Shown one piece after another: positions 35,670 through 43,659 of a stretch of 64,000 nucleotides of DNA. How positions within the stretch are numbered: position 1 is the stretch's first letter; each line of letters starts with the position of its first letter. The notes under the pieces are model-generated. The model saw nothing but the letters and a program-made list of their open reading frames with translations. It did not search any database and was not told the DNA's origin. Made by a program: the position numbers and the translations under genes. This DNA comes from Streptomyces hoynatensis (GTDB lineage Bacteria; Actinomycetota; Actinomycetes; Streptomycetales; Streptomycetaceae): the NCBI RefSeq assembly GCF_003626535.1, contig NZ_RBAL01000007.1, forward strand, positions 248,001 through 312,000, written 5' to 3'.

Positions 35670-36806
35670 TCACGCGGTGCCTCCCGTCAGGACCCCCTGC
35701 TCCTGCAGGAAGTCACGCACCGTGTCGACCGGGATGGCGAAGCCGAGGCCCGCGCTCCCGGCGTCGGAGGAGGTGCTGTACATCGCGGAGTTCAGGCCGA
35801 TCAGCTCCCCGCCGAGGTTGACCAGGGCGCCGCCCGAGTTGCCCGGGTTCAGCGAGGCGTCGGTCTGGATCGCCTTGTAGGTCGTGGTCGACTCGCCGAC
35901 GTCGCCGTTGTACCGCCCCCCGCCGAACTCGAACGGCCACTGCCCGTCCTGCTGCGCGCTGCCGTCGTCCGCCGGGACCGTCACCTCGCGGTCGAGGGCG
36001 GAGACGATGCCGCTGGTCACGGTGCCGGTCAGGCCCTCAGGCGAGCCGATGGCCACCACCTCGTCGCCGACCGCGACCCCGTCGGAGTCGCCGAGCGTGA
36101 CCGGGGTCAGGTCCTCGGCGCCGCTCGCCTTGATCAGCGCCAGGTCGCGCTCCGGGTCGGTGGCGGTGACGCTCGCCGTGGCCGTGCTGCCGTCGCTGAA
36201 GGTCACCTGCACGCTGTCCGCGCCCGTCACCACGTGGTTGTTGGTGACGATCGAGCCGTCGGAGGTGACGACCACGCCGGAGCCGGTGGCCGAGCCGGTG
36301 GAGATCTCCACGACGGCCGGGCCGACCGCCCGGGCGACCGCCGCCACGCTGCCCTGGGTGCCGTCCGTGGACACGGCGGTGCCGAGGGCCGAGGAGGAGG
36401 CGGAGCCGCCCCGGCCCGGCCCGTCGTCGAGCAGGGCTGCGGTGCCGCCGCCCACCGCGCCCGCCACGATGGCGCCCGCGGCGAAGAGGGCGACCGGGCC
36501 CCGCGCCCAGCGGGGCACGCGCCGCCGCGCGGGCGGCCGGGCGGGCGGCGGGGGCCACTCCCCCGTCCCGCTCCCCGCGGCCTGCGGGTCCTGCGGCGGG
36601 TCCAGGGCGTACGGCGGGGCGGGCGGCGGGCCGAACGCGCCGGGCGCGGACTCCGTCCGCCCGGATTCGCCCGGGCGCGTGCGGTCGGCGGGGGAGCCCG
36701 CCGGGTCGGGGCCGCCCGCGTGGGGGCCGGTGGGCTGCGGCTGGGTCCAGGAAGCCCAAGCCGCCCGGCGTGGCTGTTGCGCTGCGTGGGCCTGGTTCTC
36801 GTTCAT
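35670..36806 (-). CDS. Membrane-anchored trypsin-like serine protease (S1C, HtrA-like, no PDZ)
   Basis: A 378-residue protein. A Pro-rich cytoplasmic N-terminus of about 100 residues is followed by one membrane helix (GPVALFAAGAIVAGAVGGGTAALL). An external chymotrypsin-fold protease domain follows with the triad His (VTNNHVVTGAD), Asp (RDLALIKA) and Ser (NPGNSGGALV). The protein ends soon after the protease domain, so the C-terminal PDZ domain of typical DegP/HtrA is missing. It probably acts on damaged or regulatory envelope proteins. It is adjacent to an MprAB-like two-component system, and this layout is conserved in streptomycetes. Confidence 0.93.
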   Translation of the reverse strand: MNENQAHAAQQPRRAAWASWTQPQPTGPHAGGPDPAGSPADRTRPGESGRTESAPGAFGPPPAPPYALDPPQDPQAAGSGTGEWPPPPARPPARRRVPRWARGPVALFAAGAIVAGAVGGGTAALLDDGPGRGGSASSSALGTAVSTDGTQGSVAAVARAVGPAVVEISTGSATGSGVVVTSDGSIVTNNHVVTGADSVQVTFSDGSTATASVTATDPERDLALIKASGAEDLTPVTLGDSDGVAVGDEVVAIGSPEGLTGTVTSGIVSALDREVTVPADDGSAQQDGQWPFEFGGGRYNGDVGESTTTYKAIQTDASLNPGNSGGALVNLGGELIGLNSAMYSTSSDAGSAGLGFAIPVDTVRDFLQEQGVLTGGTA

Positions 36807-36881
36807 GCCACCGAGGCTGCGCCGCGAAGATGAGAGTTCTCTGAGCCGCCGCTCAAAAAGCCCTACGGAAACCGCGGCGCC

Positions 36882-37898
36882 TCAGGGGCAGCCGCAGGAG
36901 CGGCGGATCTTGAGCTCCACCGGGAACTGCCGCAGCCGCTGTCCCGGCCCCTCCCCCGGGTCGCCGATCGCCAGGTCGACCGCGGCGCGGGCCATCGCCT
37001 CCCGGTCCGAGCCCACCGTGGTCAGCGGCGGATCGGTCAGCGCCGCCTCCTTCACGTCGTCGAACCCGGCCACGGCCAGCTCCCCTGGCACGTCGATCCG
37101 CAGCTCGCGCGCCGCGCGCAGCACGCCGATCGCCTGGTCGTCGGTCGTGCACATCAGCGCGGGCGGACGCGAGGGCCCCGACAGCAGGTCGAGGGCGATG
37201 CGGTAGGCGTCGTAGCGGTTGTACGGGGCCTGGAACAGCCGGCCCTCGCAGCTCAGCCCGGCCGCCGCCATGGCCCGGCGCCAGCCCGTCACGTGGTCGG
37301 TGACCGGGTCGCCCGACTCCGGCGTGGAGTCGAGGCCGCCCAGGCAGGCGACGTAGGGCAGGCCGTGCCGCACCAGGAGGTGCCGCGTCAGCTGCTCGGC
37401 GCCGCCGATGTCGTCCAGCACGACCGCCACGTCGTCGATCGCGTCCGGCCGCTCGTGCAGCAGCACCACCCGCGCGTCCCAGGCGTCGATCTCGGCCGCC
37501 GCGCTCCTGCTGGGGCCCTGGCTGATCAGGATCAGCCCGGACACCCGCATCCCGAGGAACGCCCGCAGGTAGTGCACCTCACGCTCGTCGCGGTAGTCGG
37601 AGTTCCCGACCAGCACCATCTTTCCGCGCTCGGCCGCGGCCTGCTCCACCGCGTGCGCCATCTCCGCGAAGAACGGCTGCCGCGCGTCGGGGACGATCAG
37701 CCCTATCAGGTCGGTGCGCTGCGAGGCCATCGCCTGCGCGACCCGGTCGGGGCGGTACCCCAGCTCCTTGATCGCGGCCAGCACCCGCTCCCGCGTGCTC
37801 GCGGCCACCGGACGCGGCCCGTTGTTGATGACATAGCTCACGACGGCGGTCGAGGTCCCCGCCAGCCGCGCCACGTCGTCCCGCGTCACCTTGGCCAC
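36882..37898 (-). CDS. LacI family transcriptional regulator
   Basis: A 338-residue regulator. The N-terminal LacI HTH ([29 protein letters not shown]) with hinge helix ([11 protein letters not shown]) is followed by a periplasmic-binding-like effector domain that should recognise a sugar or related small molecule. The final residues include a CGC motif (IRRSCGCP), frequent in this Streptomyces LacI subgroup. No sugar operon is next to it. It lies between glnR and the protease gene, as in other streptomycetes. Its target is unknown. Confidence 0.92.
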   Translation of the reverse strand: MAKVTRDDVARLAGTSTAVVSYVINNGPRPVAASTRERVLAAIKELGYRPDRVAQAMASQRTDLIGLIVPDARQPFFAEMAHAVEQAAAERGKMVLVGNSDYRDEREVHYLRAFLGMRVSGLILISQGPSRSAAAEIDAWDARVVLLHERPDAIDDVAVVLDDIGGAEQLTRHLLVRHGLPYVACLGGLDSTPESGDPVTDHVTGWRRAMAAAGLSCEGRLFQAPYNRYDAYRIALDLLSGPSRPPALMCTTDDQAIGVLRAARELRIDVPGELAVAGFDDVKEAALTDPPLTTVGSDREAMARAAVDLAIGDPGEGPGQRLRQFPVELKIRRSCGCP

Positions 37899-37993
37899 CG
37901 GGGCAGTCTACGCGCGAAGCCGCCATCCGGGTACGGGGCGGCCGGCGCCCGCCCGCGGGCCCGGCCGGCCGCGGGCGCCCGCCCCCGCACGGC

Positions 37994-38755
37994 TCAGCGG
38001 CGGCGGGCCGCCTCCTTGACGACCTGCTCCGCCTCGCGGGTGACCGCGCGGGCGTCGGAGTCCTCCTTGGACTTCTCCTTGTCCTTCTCCGGCGTCACGA
38101 AGCGGTAGCCGACGTTGCGCACGGTGCCGATCAGCGACTCGTGCTCCGGGCCGAGCTTCGCCCGCAGCCGCCTGACGTGCACGTCCACCGTGCGGGTGCC
38201 GCCGAAGTAGTCGTAGCCCCACACCTCCTGGAGCAGCTGGGCGCGGGTGAAGACCCGGCCGGGGTGCTGCGCCAGGTACTTCAGCAGCTCGAACTCCTTG
38301 AAGGTGAGGTCGAGGACCCGGCCCTTCAGCTTCGCGCTGTAGGTCGCCTCGTCCACCGAGAGGTCGCCGTTGCGGATCTCCATCGGGCTGTCGTCGGCCG
38401 ACAGCTGCTGGCGGCCGATCGCCAGCCGCAGCCTGGCCTCGACCTCGGCCGGGCCCGCGCTGTCCAGGACGACGTCGTCCACGCCCCAGTCCGCGGTCAC
38501 CGCCGCCAGGCCGCCCTCCGTGACGATCAGCAGGAGCGGGCAGCCGGGGCCGGTGGAACGCAGCAGCTGACACAGCGAACGCACGTGCGGCAGGTCCTTG
38601 CGCCCGTCCACGAGGATCACGTCGGAGCTGGGGGCGTCCACCAGGGCGGGGCCCTCGGCGGGCGCCACGCGCACGTGGTGCAGCAGCAGTTCGAGGGCGG
38701 GCAGGACCTGAGAGGAGGGTTGAAGGGCGTTGGTGAGGAGTAGCAGCGAACTCAT
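37994..38755 (-). CDS. glnR: Global nitrogen regulator GlnR
   Basis: A 253-residue atypical OmpR-type regulator of nitrogen assimilation genes (glnA, amtB, nitrite reductase) and a point of cross-talk with PhoP. The receiver-like domain keeps Asp50 (VILVD) but lacks the usual phosphorylation pocket, as in known GlnR orphan regulators. The DNA-binding domain has [35 protein letters not shown] split over residues 140-175 and [16 protein letters not shown] charged Lys/Glu tail follows. ATG 38755 fits the conserved N-terminus [11 protein letters not shown]. The 5' leader of about 140 nt contains a hairpin with a T-rich tail. Confidence 0.95.
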   Translation of the reverse strand: MSSLLLLTNALQPSSQVLPALELLLHHVRVAPAEGPALVDAPSSDVILVDGRKDLPHVRSLCQLLRSTGPGCPLLLIVTEGGLAAVTADWGVDDVVLDSAGPAEVEARLRLAIGRQQLSADDSPMEIRNGDLSVDEATYSAKLKGRVLDLTFKEFELLKYLAQHPGRVFTRAQLLQEVWGYDYFGGTRTVDVHVRRLRAKLGPEHESLIGTVRNVGYRFVTPEKDKEKSKEDSDARAVTREAEQVVKEAARRR

Positions 38756-38849
38756 ATGCGGGGCGATCCTTCCTCGGTCCTTACGCGGGGACGAGCGGGG
38801 ACGTCTCGAGCGGCTCTGCCCTGACAGTGGCCCGTACGGCCGGGCTAAA

Positions 38850-38908
38850 AGCAGGAAAGGACCCGGGATGGCGTCATCGCCCGGGTCCGTCACTTCTCCG
38901 GCAGCATA
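38850..38908 (-). promoter_or_regulatory. glnR leader: -10 box and attenuator-like hairpin
   Basis: On the minus strand TATGCT (38903-38908) is a good -10, giving a start near 38896. Immediately downstream a 9-bp stem (GGACCCGGG/CCCGGGTCC, 38859-38888, 12-nt loop) runs into TTTCCTGCTTTTA. This looks like an intrinsic terminator inside the glnR leader, about 100 nt before the ATG. Confidence 0.5.
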
Positions 38909-39171
38909 ACCGAAGGCGTTCACCTGGCGCAGGGGTGCGGATCACATCCGCAGCTCACCTTCCCGGTGGACCCGGCGCATTCCGGCAGCCACGGGAGGCC
39001 ATCATGGTGCGGCACGCACCACCGCGCGAGGGACGCACCCGGCGGCCCCCCGGCCCGCCCGGGCGGGCGGCCGGCACCACCCCGCACCACCCGGCGCGCC
39101 CCGGCGCGCTCCGGCGCGACGGCGCGGAGACCACGCAGAGACGACCGAGAACGGCGAGACACGGAGGCCCG
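38909..39171. other. Divergent intergenic region between glnR and the MoaD-like gene
   Basis: GC-rich sequence without a credible ORF. It must contain the upstream glnR control region (GlnR and PhoP are known to act on glnR in Streptomyces). No clear a-site/b-site GlnR box or PHO box could be picked by eye. Confidence 0.35.
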
Positions 39172-39438
39172 ATGGCGAGCGGCACTATCCGTTACTGGGC
39201 CGCGGCGAAGGCGGCCGCGGGCACGGGGGAGGAGGCGTACGAGGCCGACACCCTCGCCGGCGCCCTGGAGGCGGCCCGCGCCCGGCACGCCGGGCGGCCC
39301 GAGTTCGGACGCGTCCTTGCGCGCTGCTCCTTCCTGGTGGACGGCGGGCAGGTCGGCAGCAGGCCGCACGAGGCGGTGCCGCTGTCCGAGGGCGGCACGG
39401 TCGAGGTGCTTCCGCCGTTCGCGGGAGGGGCCGAGTGA
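39172..39438 (+). CDS. MoaD/ThiS family small sulfur-carrier-like protein
   Basis: An 88-residue ubiquitin-like protein (TIRYWAAAKAAAGTGEEAY; SFLVDGGQVG; VPLSEGGTVEVLPPFAGG). MoaD proteins carry sulfur as a thiocarboxylate on a C-terminal Gly-Gly to the molybdopterin precursor. Here Gly-Gly is followed by two extra residues (AE), so thiocarboxylation would need trimming, or the protein no longer acts as a carrier. Its stop overlaps the GTG of the next gene by 4 nt. The ATG at 39172 gives the canonical N-terminal strand. Confidence 0.85.
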   Translation: MASGTIRYWAAAKAAAGTGEEAYEADTLAGALEAARARHAGRPEFGRVLARCSFLVDGGQVGSRPHEAVPLSEGGTVEVLPPFAGGAE

Positions 39439-40235
39439 GCGTCCACACCGGACCCACCGGAGCAGAGGCGCCGGCCCCGGCGCCGGGCGCACGGCACCGC
39501 GCCAGGTCGCCCCTCATCCCGCCGGGCCCCGCGCCCGCCGCGCTGACCGCCGCGCTCGCCGCCGTGATCGCGGCCACCGCCCCCTTCGGGCCCGGCGCGC
39601 TGGCCCCGGCCGTGGTCCTGCTCCAGGCGGTGACGGCGGCGGGCTGGTTCCGGCTGAACGGGATGTGGCCGGCGCGCCAGGGCATCGCGCTGGCCTTCGC
39701 GGGCGGCCTCGCGGCCGACGTCACCCTGCTGCTGGTGTCCCGCGACCGGGAGCCGGAGGGGCTGCTGGGCACGCTGGGGGTGTGGTTCCTGCTGGTGCTC
39801 GTGCTCCAGCTGCGTCACCGCGGCTCGGCCGAGGAGCGGCTCGACTCGCTGACGGCCACGGCCGCCGCCACGCTGCTGACCGTGCTGGCCGCCGCCCACC
39901 TGGCCGCCGCCGGGATCTCCGGGCCCGCCGTGGCGGTGACCGCCGCCGGGGCCGGGGCCGCGGCGCTGCTGCGCGCGCTGCCCGTGCCCTACCTCTCCCT
40001 CGTCCTCGCGCTGGCGGCCGGGGTGGGGGCAGGGGCGGCGGGCGAGGAGCTGACCGGCCTCGGCACGGACGCCCTCGCGTTCGGCGCCGCGGGCGGCCTC
40101 GCGGCGGTGCTCGGGCTGCGGGTGGCCGGCTACGACTTCCCCTCGCGCTTCGTCCACTTCACCGCGGGCGTCGCCCTGCCGCTGACGGCCGCAGCCCCCT
40201 TCGTCTATCCGCTGGCCAGGGCGCTGCTCGCCTAG
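39435..40235 (+). CDS. Polytopic membrane protein, unknown function
   Basis: A 266-residue protein with a 35-residue Pro/Ala-rich N-terminus and about seven or eight hydrophobic helices spread to the C-terminus (for example APAALTAALAAVIAATAPF, GTLGVWFLLVLVLQL and FVHFTAGVALPLTAAAPFVY). There are no transporter or enzyme motifs I recognise. It is translationally coupled (GTGA) to the MoaD-like gene. A 16-bp-stem terminator follows the stop, so the two genes form one short transcript. Confidence 0.8.
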   Translation: MSVHTGPTGAEAPAPAPGARHRARSPLIPPGPAPAALTAALAAVIAATAPFGPGALAPAVVLLQAVTAAGWFRLNGMWPARQGIALAFAGGLAADVTLLLVSRDREPEGLLGTLGVWFLLVLVLQLRHRGSAEERLDSLTATAAATLLTVLAAAHLAAAGISGPAVAVTAAGAGAAALLRALPVPYLSLVLALAAGVGAGAAGEELTGLGTDALAFGAAGGLAAVLGLRVAGYDFPSRFVHFTAGVALPLTAAAPFVYPLARALLA

Positions 40236-40245
40236 CCGGCCCCCG

Positions 40246-40292
40246 CCCCGCCGCCCGGGCCAGGCCCTCCTGCCACGGCCCGGGCGGCGGGG
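40246..40292 (+). terminator. Terminator after the MoaD-like/membrane protein pair
   Basis: A perfect 16-bp GC stem (40246-40261 with 40277-40292) around a 15-nt loop, 11 nt after the stop. There is no U-tract, which is common for Streptomyces terminators. Confidence 0.75.
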
Positions 40293-40423
40293 CGCGGCCG
40301 GCGGACGGCGGGGCCGCGCGTGTAACGGACCTGCTGCAAGCGCGGGCCTGACCTTCGCGCCGCCGGGCGGGCGGGTTAGGCTCACGGCACTTTTGCATCG
40401 GTGATCCCGGGGGAGCCTCGTCC

Positions 40424-41143
40424 ATGCGCGCCTTGCGAATAAGCCTGATCGTCGTCGGTGTGCTGCTCGTGCTGGCCATCGCCGCGGACCGGGTGGCGCT
40501 CTACATCGCCCAGGGCGAGGTGGCCTCGCGGGCCAGGACGACGCTCGGCCTCACCGAGGAGCCCGACGTCTCGATCAAGGGCTTCCCCTTCCTCACCCAG
40601 GTCCTCGACCGGCACCTGGGCCACGTGACCCTCGGCCTCGACGACTACCAGGCCGACGTGGACGGCACGTCGCTGACCATCCACGAGCTCGACGCCGACC
40701 TGCGGGACGTGACGATCACCGGCGGCTTCAGCGGGGCGGTGGCCGAGACCGCCACCGGCGAGGGCCTGATCGACTACCCCGAGCTGTCCCGGGTGTACGG
40801 CGAGCTCCTGGGGTCGAGCGACAACGGCCTGACCGTCGAGTTCTCGCCCGCGGACGACGGCCGGCTGCTGCTCACCGTGCAGGCGAGCGTCCTGGGCCAG
40901 AGCATGGACGTGGGCGATGTGGAGGCCGACCTCGTCGTCGAGCACGACTCGGTCAGCCTGCACGTCGACGAGGAGGACATCCCCGACACCGGCAACCCGC
41001 AGATCCAGCAGACGATCAACGAGCGCCTCAACGAGGAGCACGCGGTCAGCGGCCTTCCGGTGGGGCTCGCCCTGGACTCGGCGACGCCGGAGGAGGACGG
41101 GGTGCGGATCACCGTGGCGGGCAGCGACGTGGAGATCGGCTGA
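40424..41143 (+). CDS. DUF2993 (LmeA-type) membrane-anchored lipid-binding protein
   Basis: A 239-residue protein with an N-terminal membrane anchor or signal (ISLIVVGVLLVLAIAADRVALYIA). A DUF2993 domain follows, beginning LTEEPDVSIKGFPFLTQVLDRHLGHVTL, the signature segment. In mycobacteria LmeA acts in mannosylphosphoinositide/lipomannan maturation; the streptomycete role is not established. ATG has GGGGGAG upstream. The sequence TAGGCT (40377-40382) could be its -10, giving a leader of about 35 nt. Confidence 0.88.
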   Translation: MRALRISLIVVGVLLVLAIAADRVALYIAQGEVASRARTTLGLTEEPDVSIKGFPFLTQVLDRHLGHVTLGLDDYQADVDGTSLTIHELDADLRDVTITGGFSGAVAETATGEGLIDYPELSRVYGELLGSSDNGLTVEFSPADDGRLLLTVQASVLGQSMDVGDVEADLVVEHDSVSLHVDEEDIPDTGNPQIQQTINERLNEEHAVSGLPVGLALDSATPEEDGVRITVAGSDVEIG

Positions 41144-41243
41144 CCCGGCCGTTCCCGGGACGGCGGGACGGCGGGGCGGCGCGGGACGGCGGAGGGCTGC
41201 CGTCCACATGTCAGGCGGCAATGTCTCAGTATTCGGTACAACG

Positions 41244-41273
41244 GTGACACAAGAGGCGTGACCTCCATACGAT
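41244..41273 (+). promoter_or_regulatory. Promoter of the sulfurtransferase operon leader
   Basis: GTGACA (41244-41249) and TACGAT (41268-41273) are separated by 18 bp. The -10 ends 7 nt before the ATG of a small leader peptide ORF, so transcription should begin at that ATG. Confidence 0.7.
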
Positions 41274-41280
41274 CGGCCGC

Positions 41281-41382
41281 ATGACGCGACAGGCATCGGG
41301 CACCCCTGCCGGGGGACTGACGAAGCGACGCGCGGTCGATCTGTGCCGCGTCGCGGCCATGCTCTGTCGCCGCGTCGGCTGA
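41281..41382 (+). CDS. Cysteine-containing leader peptide upstream of the sulfurtransferase gene
   Basis: A 33-residue leaderless ORF (MTRQASGTPAGGLTKRRAVD, then LCRVAAMLCRRVG) with two Cys codons near its end. Streptomyces sulfur genes often carry such 'putative leader peptides', with the conserved pattern RRxVDLCRxAxxLC. In mycobacteria, Cys-rich upstream ORFs sense charged tRNA-Cys and regulate the downstream gene by translational coupling or attenuation. It stops 118 nt before cysA. The role here is inferred from position and pattern. Confidence 0.75.
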   Translation: MTRQASGTPAGGLTKRRAVDLCRVAAMLCRRVG

Positions 41383-41500
41383 CGACCACGCCTCATCTCC
41401 GCGTGCCGCGGTTCACCGCTGCCGCCGCGCGCGCTCTCCGCCGCGTCTGCCCGTGCCCGGCATACGCCCCCTCCCTGTCACATCGCCGAAGGAGAACAGC

Positions 41501-42340
41501 ATGAGCCGCAGTGACGTCCTCGTGGACGCCGACTGGGTCCAGGACCACATCGACGACCCGAAGGTCGTGATCGTGGAGGTCGACGAGGACACCTCCGCCT
41601 ACGAGAAGAACCACATCAGGAACGCCCTCCGCCTCGACTGGAAGAAGGAGCTCCAGGACCCGGTGCGGCGGGACTTCGTGGACCAGGAGGGCTTCGAGCG
41701 GCTGCTGTCCGCCAAGGGCATCGCGAACGACGACACGGTCGTCCTGTACGGCGGCAACAACAACTGGTTCGCCGCCTACGCCTACTGGTACTTCAAGCTC
41801 TACGGCCACGGCGACGTCCGCCTGCTGGACGGCGGCCGCAAGAAGTGGGAGCTCGACGCCCGCGAGCTGGTCTCCGAGGTGCCCACCAGGGCGGCCACCA
41901 CGTACCGGGCCCAGGCGCAGGACACCTCGATCCGCGCGTTCCGCGACGAGGTCGTGGCGGCCATCGGCAACAAGAACCTGGTGGACGTCCGCTCGCCCGA
42001 CGAGTTCTCCGGCAAGCTGCTCGCCCCCGCCCACCTGCCGCAGGAGCAGTCGCAGGTCGGCGGCCACATCCCGTCGGCGCGCAACATTCCCTGGTCCAAG
42101 TCGGCCAACGACGACGGCACCTTCAGGTCCGACGAGGAGCTGACGGAGCTGTACCAGGAGGAGGGCGTGGACCTGGGCAAGGACACCATCGCCTACTGCC
42201 GCATCGGCGAGCGCTCCGCGCACACCTGGTTCGTGCTGCACGAGCTGCTCGGCGTGCCGAACGTCAAGAACTACGACGGCTCCTGGACCGAGTACGGCTC
42301 CCTGGTGGGCGTGCCCGTCGAGACCGGCCCCGCCAAGTAG
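41501..42340 (+). CDS. cysA: Thiosulfate sulfurtransferase (two-domain rhodanese)
   Basis: A 279-residue rhodanese that transfers sulfane sulfur from thiosulfate to an acceptor. Two rhodanese domains are present: residues 1-130 (catalytically silent) and 155-275. The second has the active-site loop YCRIGERS, with the persulfide-forming Cys, followed by the conserved HTWFVLHELLG. ATG 41501 has GAAGGAGA upstream; an in-frame extension of 16 residues is spurious. It forms an operon with DUF1416 and is preceded by a Cys-containing leader peptide. Actinobacterial names are cysA, sseA or thtR; it is not the sulfate importer ATPase CysA. Confidence 0.93.
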   Translation: MSRSDVLVDADWVQDHIDDPKVVIVEVDEDTSAYEKNHIRNALRLDWKKELQDPVRRDFVDQEGFERLLSAKGIANDDTVVLYGGNNNWFAAYAYWYFKLYGHGDVRLLDGGRKKWELDARELVSEVPTRAATTYRAQAQDTSIRAFRDEVVAAIGNKNLVDVRSPDEFSGKLLAPAHLPQEQSQVGGHIPSARNIPWSKSANDDGTFRSDEELTELYQEEGVDLGKDTIAYCRIGERSAHTWFVLHELLGVPNVKNYDGSWTEYGSLVGVPVETGPAK

Positions 42341-42459
42341 GCCCTTCGCCGGCCCCGGCCCCGGCCGCGTCCCGAAGGGCCCGGCAGGGCCCCGGCGGGC
42401 CGGCGGCACCACCCCCCGGGGCTTCCCGGACCACAGCACACCGCAAGAGGAGGCACGCC

Positions 42460-42744
42460 ATGTGCGGAGCCAAGGCCGGCGGGCCAGACGCCGCCACCAC
42501 GTCGGGCGAGACCACCATCCAGGGCTCGGTCACGCGCGACGGCCAGCCCGTGACCGGGTACGTCCGGCTGCTGGACGCGACGGGCGAGTTCACCGCCGAG
42601 GTGCCCACCTCGGCGACCGGGCAGTTCCGCTTCTTCGCGGCGGAGGGCACCTGGACGGTCCGGGCACTGGTGCCGGGCACCACGGCGGACCGCAAGGTGT
42701 TCGCGCGGCAGGGCGGCCTCGTGGAGGTCGAGATCGCCGTGTGA
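42460..42744 (+). CDS. DUF1416 protein, partner of the sulfurtransferase
   Basis: A 94-residue protein starting MCGAK, with a predicted beta-sandwich of the transthyretin/carboxypeptidase-regulatory type (TIQGSVTRDGQPVTGYVRLLD; EFTAEVPTSATGQFRFFAAEGTWTVRAL divided over residues 40-75). Family members are almost always encoded directly after actinobacterial thiosulfate sulfurtransferase, as here (119 nt downstream, with GAGGAGG before ATG). A conserved Cys at position 2 might accept sulfur. The function is otherwise unknown. Confidence 0.92.
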   Translation: MCGAKAGGPDAATTSGETTIQGSVTRDGQPVTGYVRLLDATGEFTAEVPTSATGQFRFFAAEGTWTVRALVPGTTADRKVFARQGGLVEVEIAV

Positions 42745-42783
42745 GGGCGGCGCGGGGCCCGGCGCCCCGCGGCACCGACGAGT

Positions 42784-42813
42784 GAAGGCCGCGTCCCCGT
42801 GGACGCGGCCTTC
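42784..42813 (+). terminator. Terminator of the sulfurtransferase-DUF1416 operon
   Basis: A 13-bp perfect stem GAAGGCCGCGTCC / GGACGCGGCCTTC with a CCGT tetraloop, followed by GCCTTTCC. It lies 40 nt after the DUF1416 stop. Confidence 0.88.
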
Positions 42814-42891
42814 GCCTTTCCCCGTTGTCCCCCGATGGATCACTACCGGTAACTGTCCGTCGGTCTCAGAAGCCTCACTCGAATGCGGTCA

Positions 42892-43254
42892 TCAGTAGAC
42901 GAGCGCCTGCACGCCGTCGGGCATGATCTCGCTCACGAAGACCTGCGAGCCGGCGATGCGCACTCCGTCCAGGACATCCTCCTCTTCGATCCCCCTCCGG
43001 GCGGCACACTGAGTGCACAGGGTGACCCGCCCCCCAGCCTGAATACTGTCGATCAGGTCCGGCAGCGGCGCCGCATGCGGAAGTTCGAACTCCGCGGCCC
43101 GGCCGGGCAGGGCGAACCACGCGGCCTCGCCGGTCAGCCAGAGCGAAACCTCCACGCCGCTGGCGGCGGCGACCGCCGCCACCGTGAAAGCCTGCGAGCA
43201 CCGTTCGGGGGCGTCCGCCCCCGCCGTCACCTTGATCACCAGTTTCTGAGCCAT
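42892..43254 (-). CDS. DsrE family protein
   Basis: A 120-residue DsrE/F-like protein. It starts MAQKLVIKVTAGADAPERCSQAF and includes VEVSLWLTGEAAW and a C-terminal half with CTQCAARRGI, where a CxxC pair replaces the single persulfide Cys of DsrE, and the usual VSEIMPDGVQALVY ending. DsrE proteins relay sulfane sulfur. Its location next to the sulfurtransferase operon, convergent across the terminator, fits sulfur trafficking. A 27-residue zinc-ribbon peptide is encoded immediately upstream on the same strand. Confidence 0.87.
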   Translation of the reverse strand: MAQKLVIKVTAGADAPERCSQAFTVAAVAAASGVEVSLWLTGEAAWFALPGRAAEFELPHAAPLPDLIDSIQAGGRVTLCTQCAARRGIEEEDVLDGVRIAGSQVFVSEIMPDGVQALVY

Positions 43255-43281
43255 GTCGCCACCGTAGCCGCGGCTACGGGA

Positions 43282-43365
43282 CTAACGAGTCGTGCCGCAG
43301 GTGGCGCAAACCCAGTCGCCGCTCGGGCCCTGATGCATGGTTCCGCCACAGTTCGGACAATTCAT
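43282..43365 (-). CDS. 27-residue zinc-ribbon micro-protein
   Basis: The minus-strand ORF reads MNCPNCGGTMHQG and ends with VCATCGTTR. Two CxxC pairs 15 residues apart form a minimal zinc ribbon. GGAAAGGA lies about 8 nt before the ATG, a good ribosome binding site. It is 27 nt upstream of the DsrE gene and likely cotranscribed. It is too short for most gene finders. Zinc binding is inferred from the motif; a nucleic-acid or protein adaptor role is possible. Confidence 0.75.
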   Translation of the reverse strand: MNCPNCGGTMHQGPSGDWVCATCGTTR

Positions 43366-43556
43366 GATCACATCCTTTCCAAGCCCTTAGACGCGCGAGA
43401 GGTCAAACGCGTTCAGCCTCAGTGATCACAAAACGGTCAAGACCGCACGCAAGCATCCAGCCCGGGCGGCCTACCCTCAGTGAGCTTCCCCCGGACGGGA
43501 CGCACTAGACTCGGCCGCGGATCGAAAAGTGATTGACCGCGTCGCGAGGAGCACCC

Positions 43557-43655
43557 GTGGAGGCCTTCCTGATCACCCTGATCGCCCTGGTGTGCGTGGG
43601 CACCCTCGCCTTCGCCGGGCTCGTGGTGGCCAAGCTCTTCCAGGGGCAGCGCTGA
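43557..43655 (+). CDS. 32-residue single-span membrane micro-protein
   Basis: GTG start with GAGGAG upstream. The product is almost entirely one hydrophobic helix (FLITLIALVCVGTLAFAGLVV) followed by a basic/polar end (AKLFQGQR). It lies 4 nt upstream of the FABP/nitrobindin-like gene and is surely cotranscribed. Codon use is Streptomyces-like. I know no function. Confidence 0.65.
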   Translation: MEAFLITLIALVCVGTLAFAGLVVAKLFQGQR

Positions 43656-43659
43656 GCCG

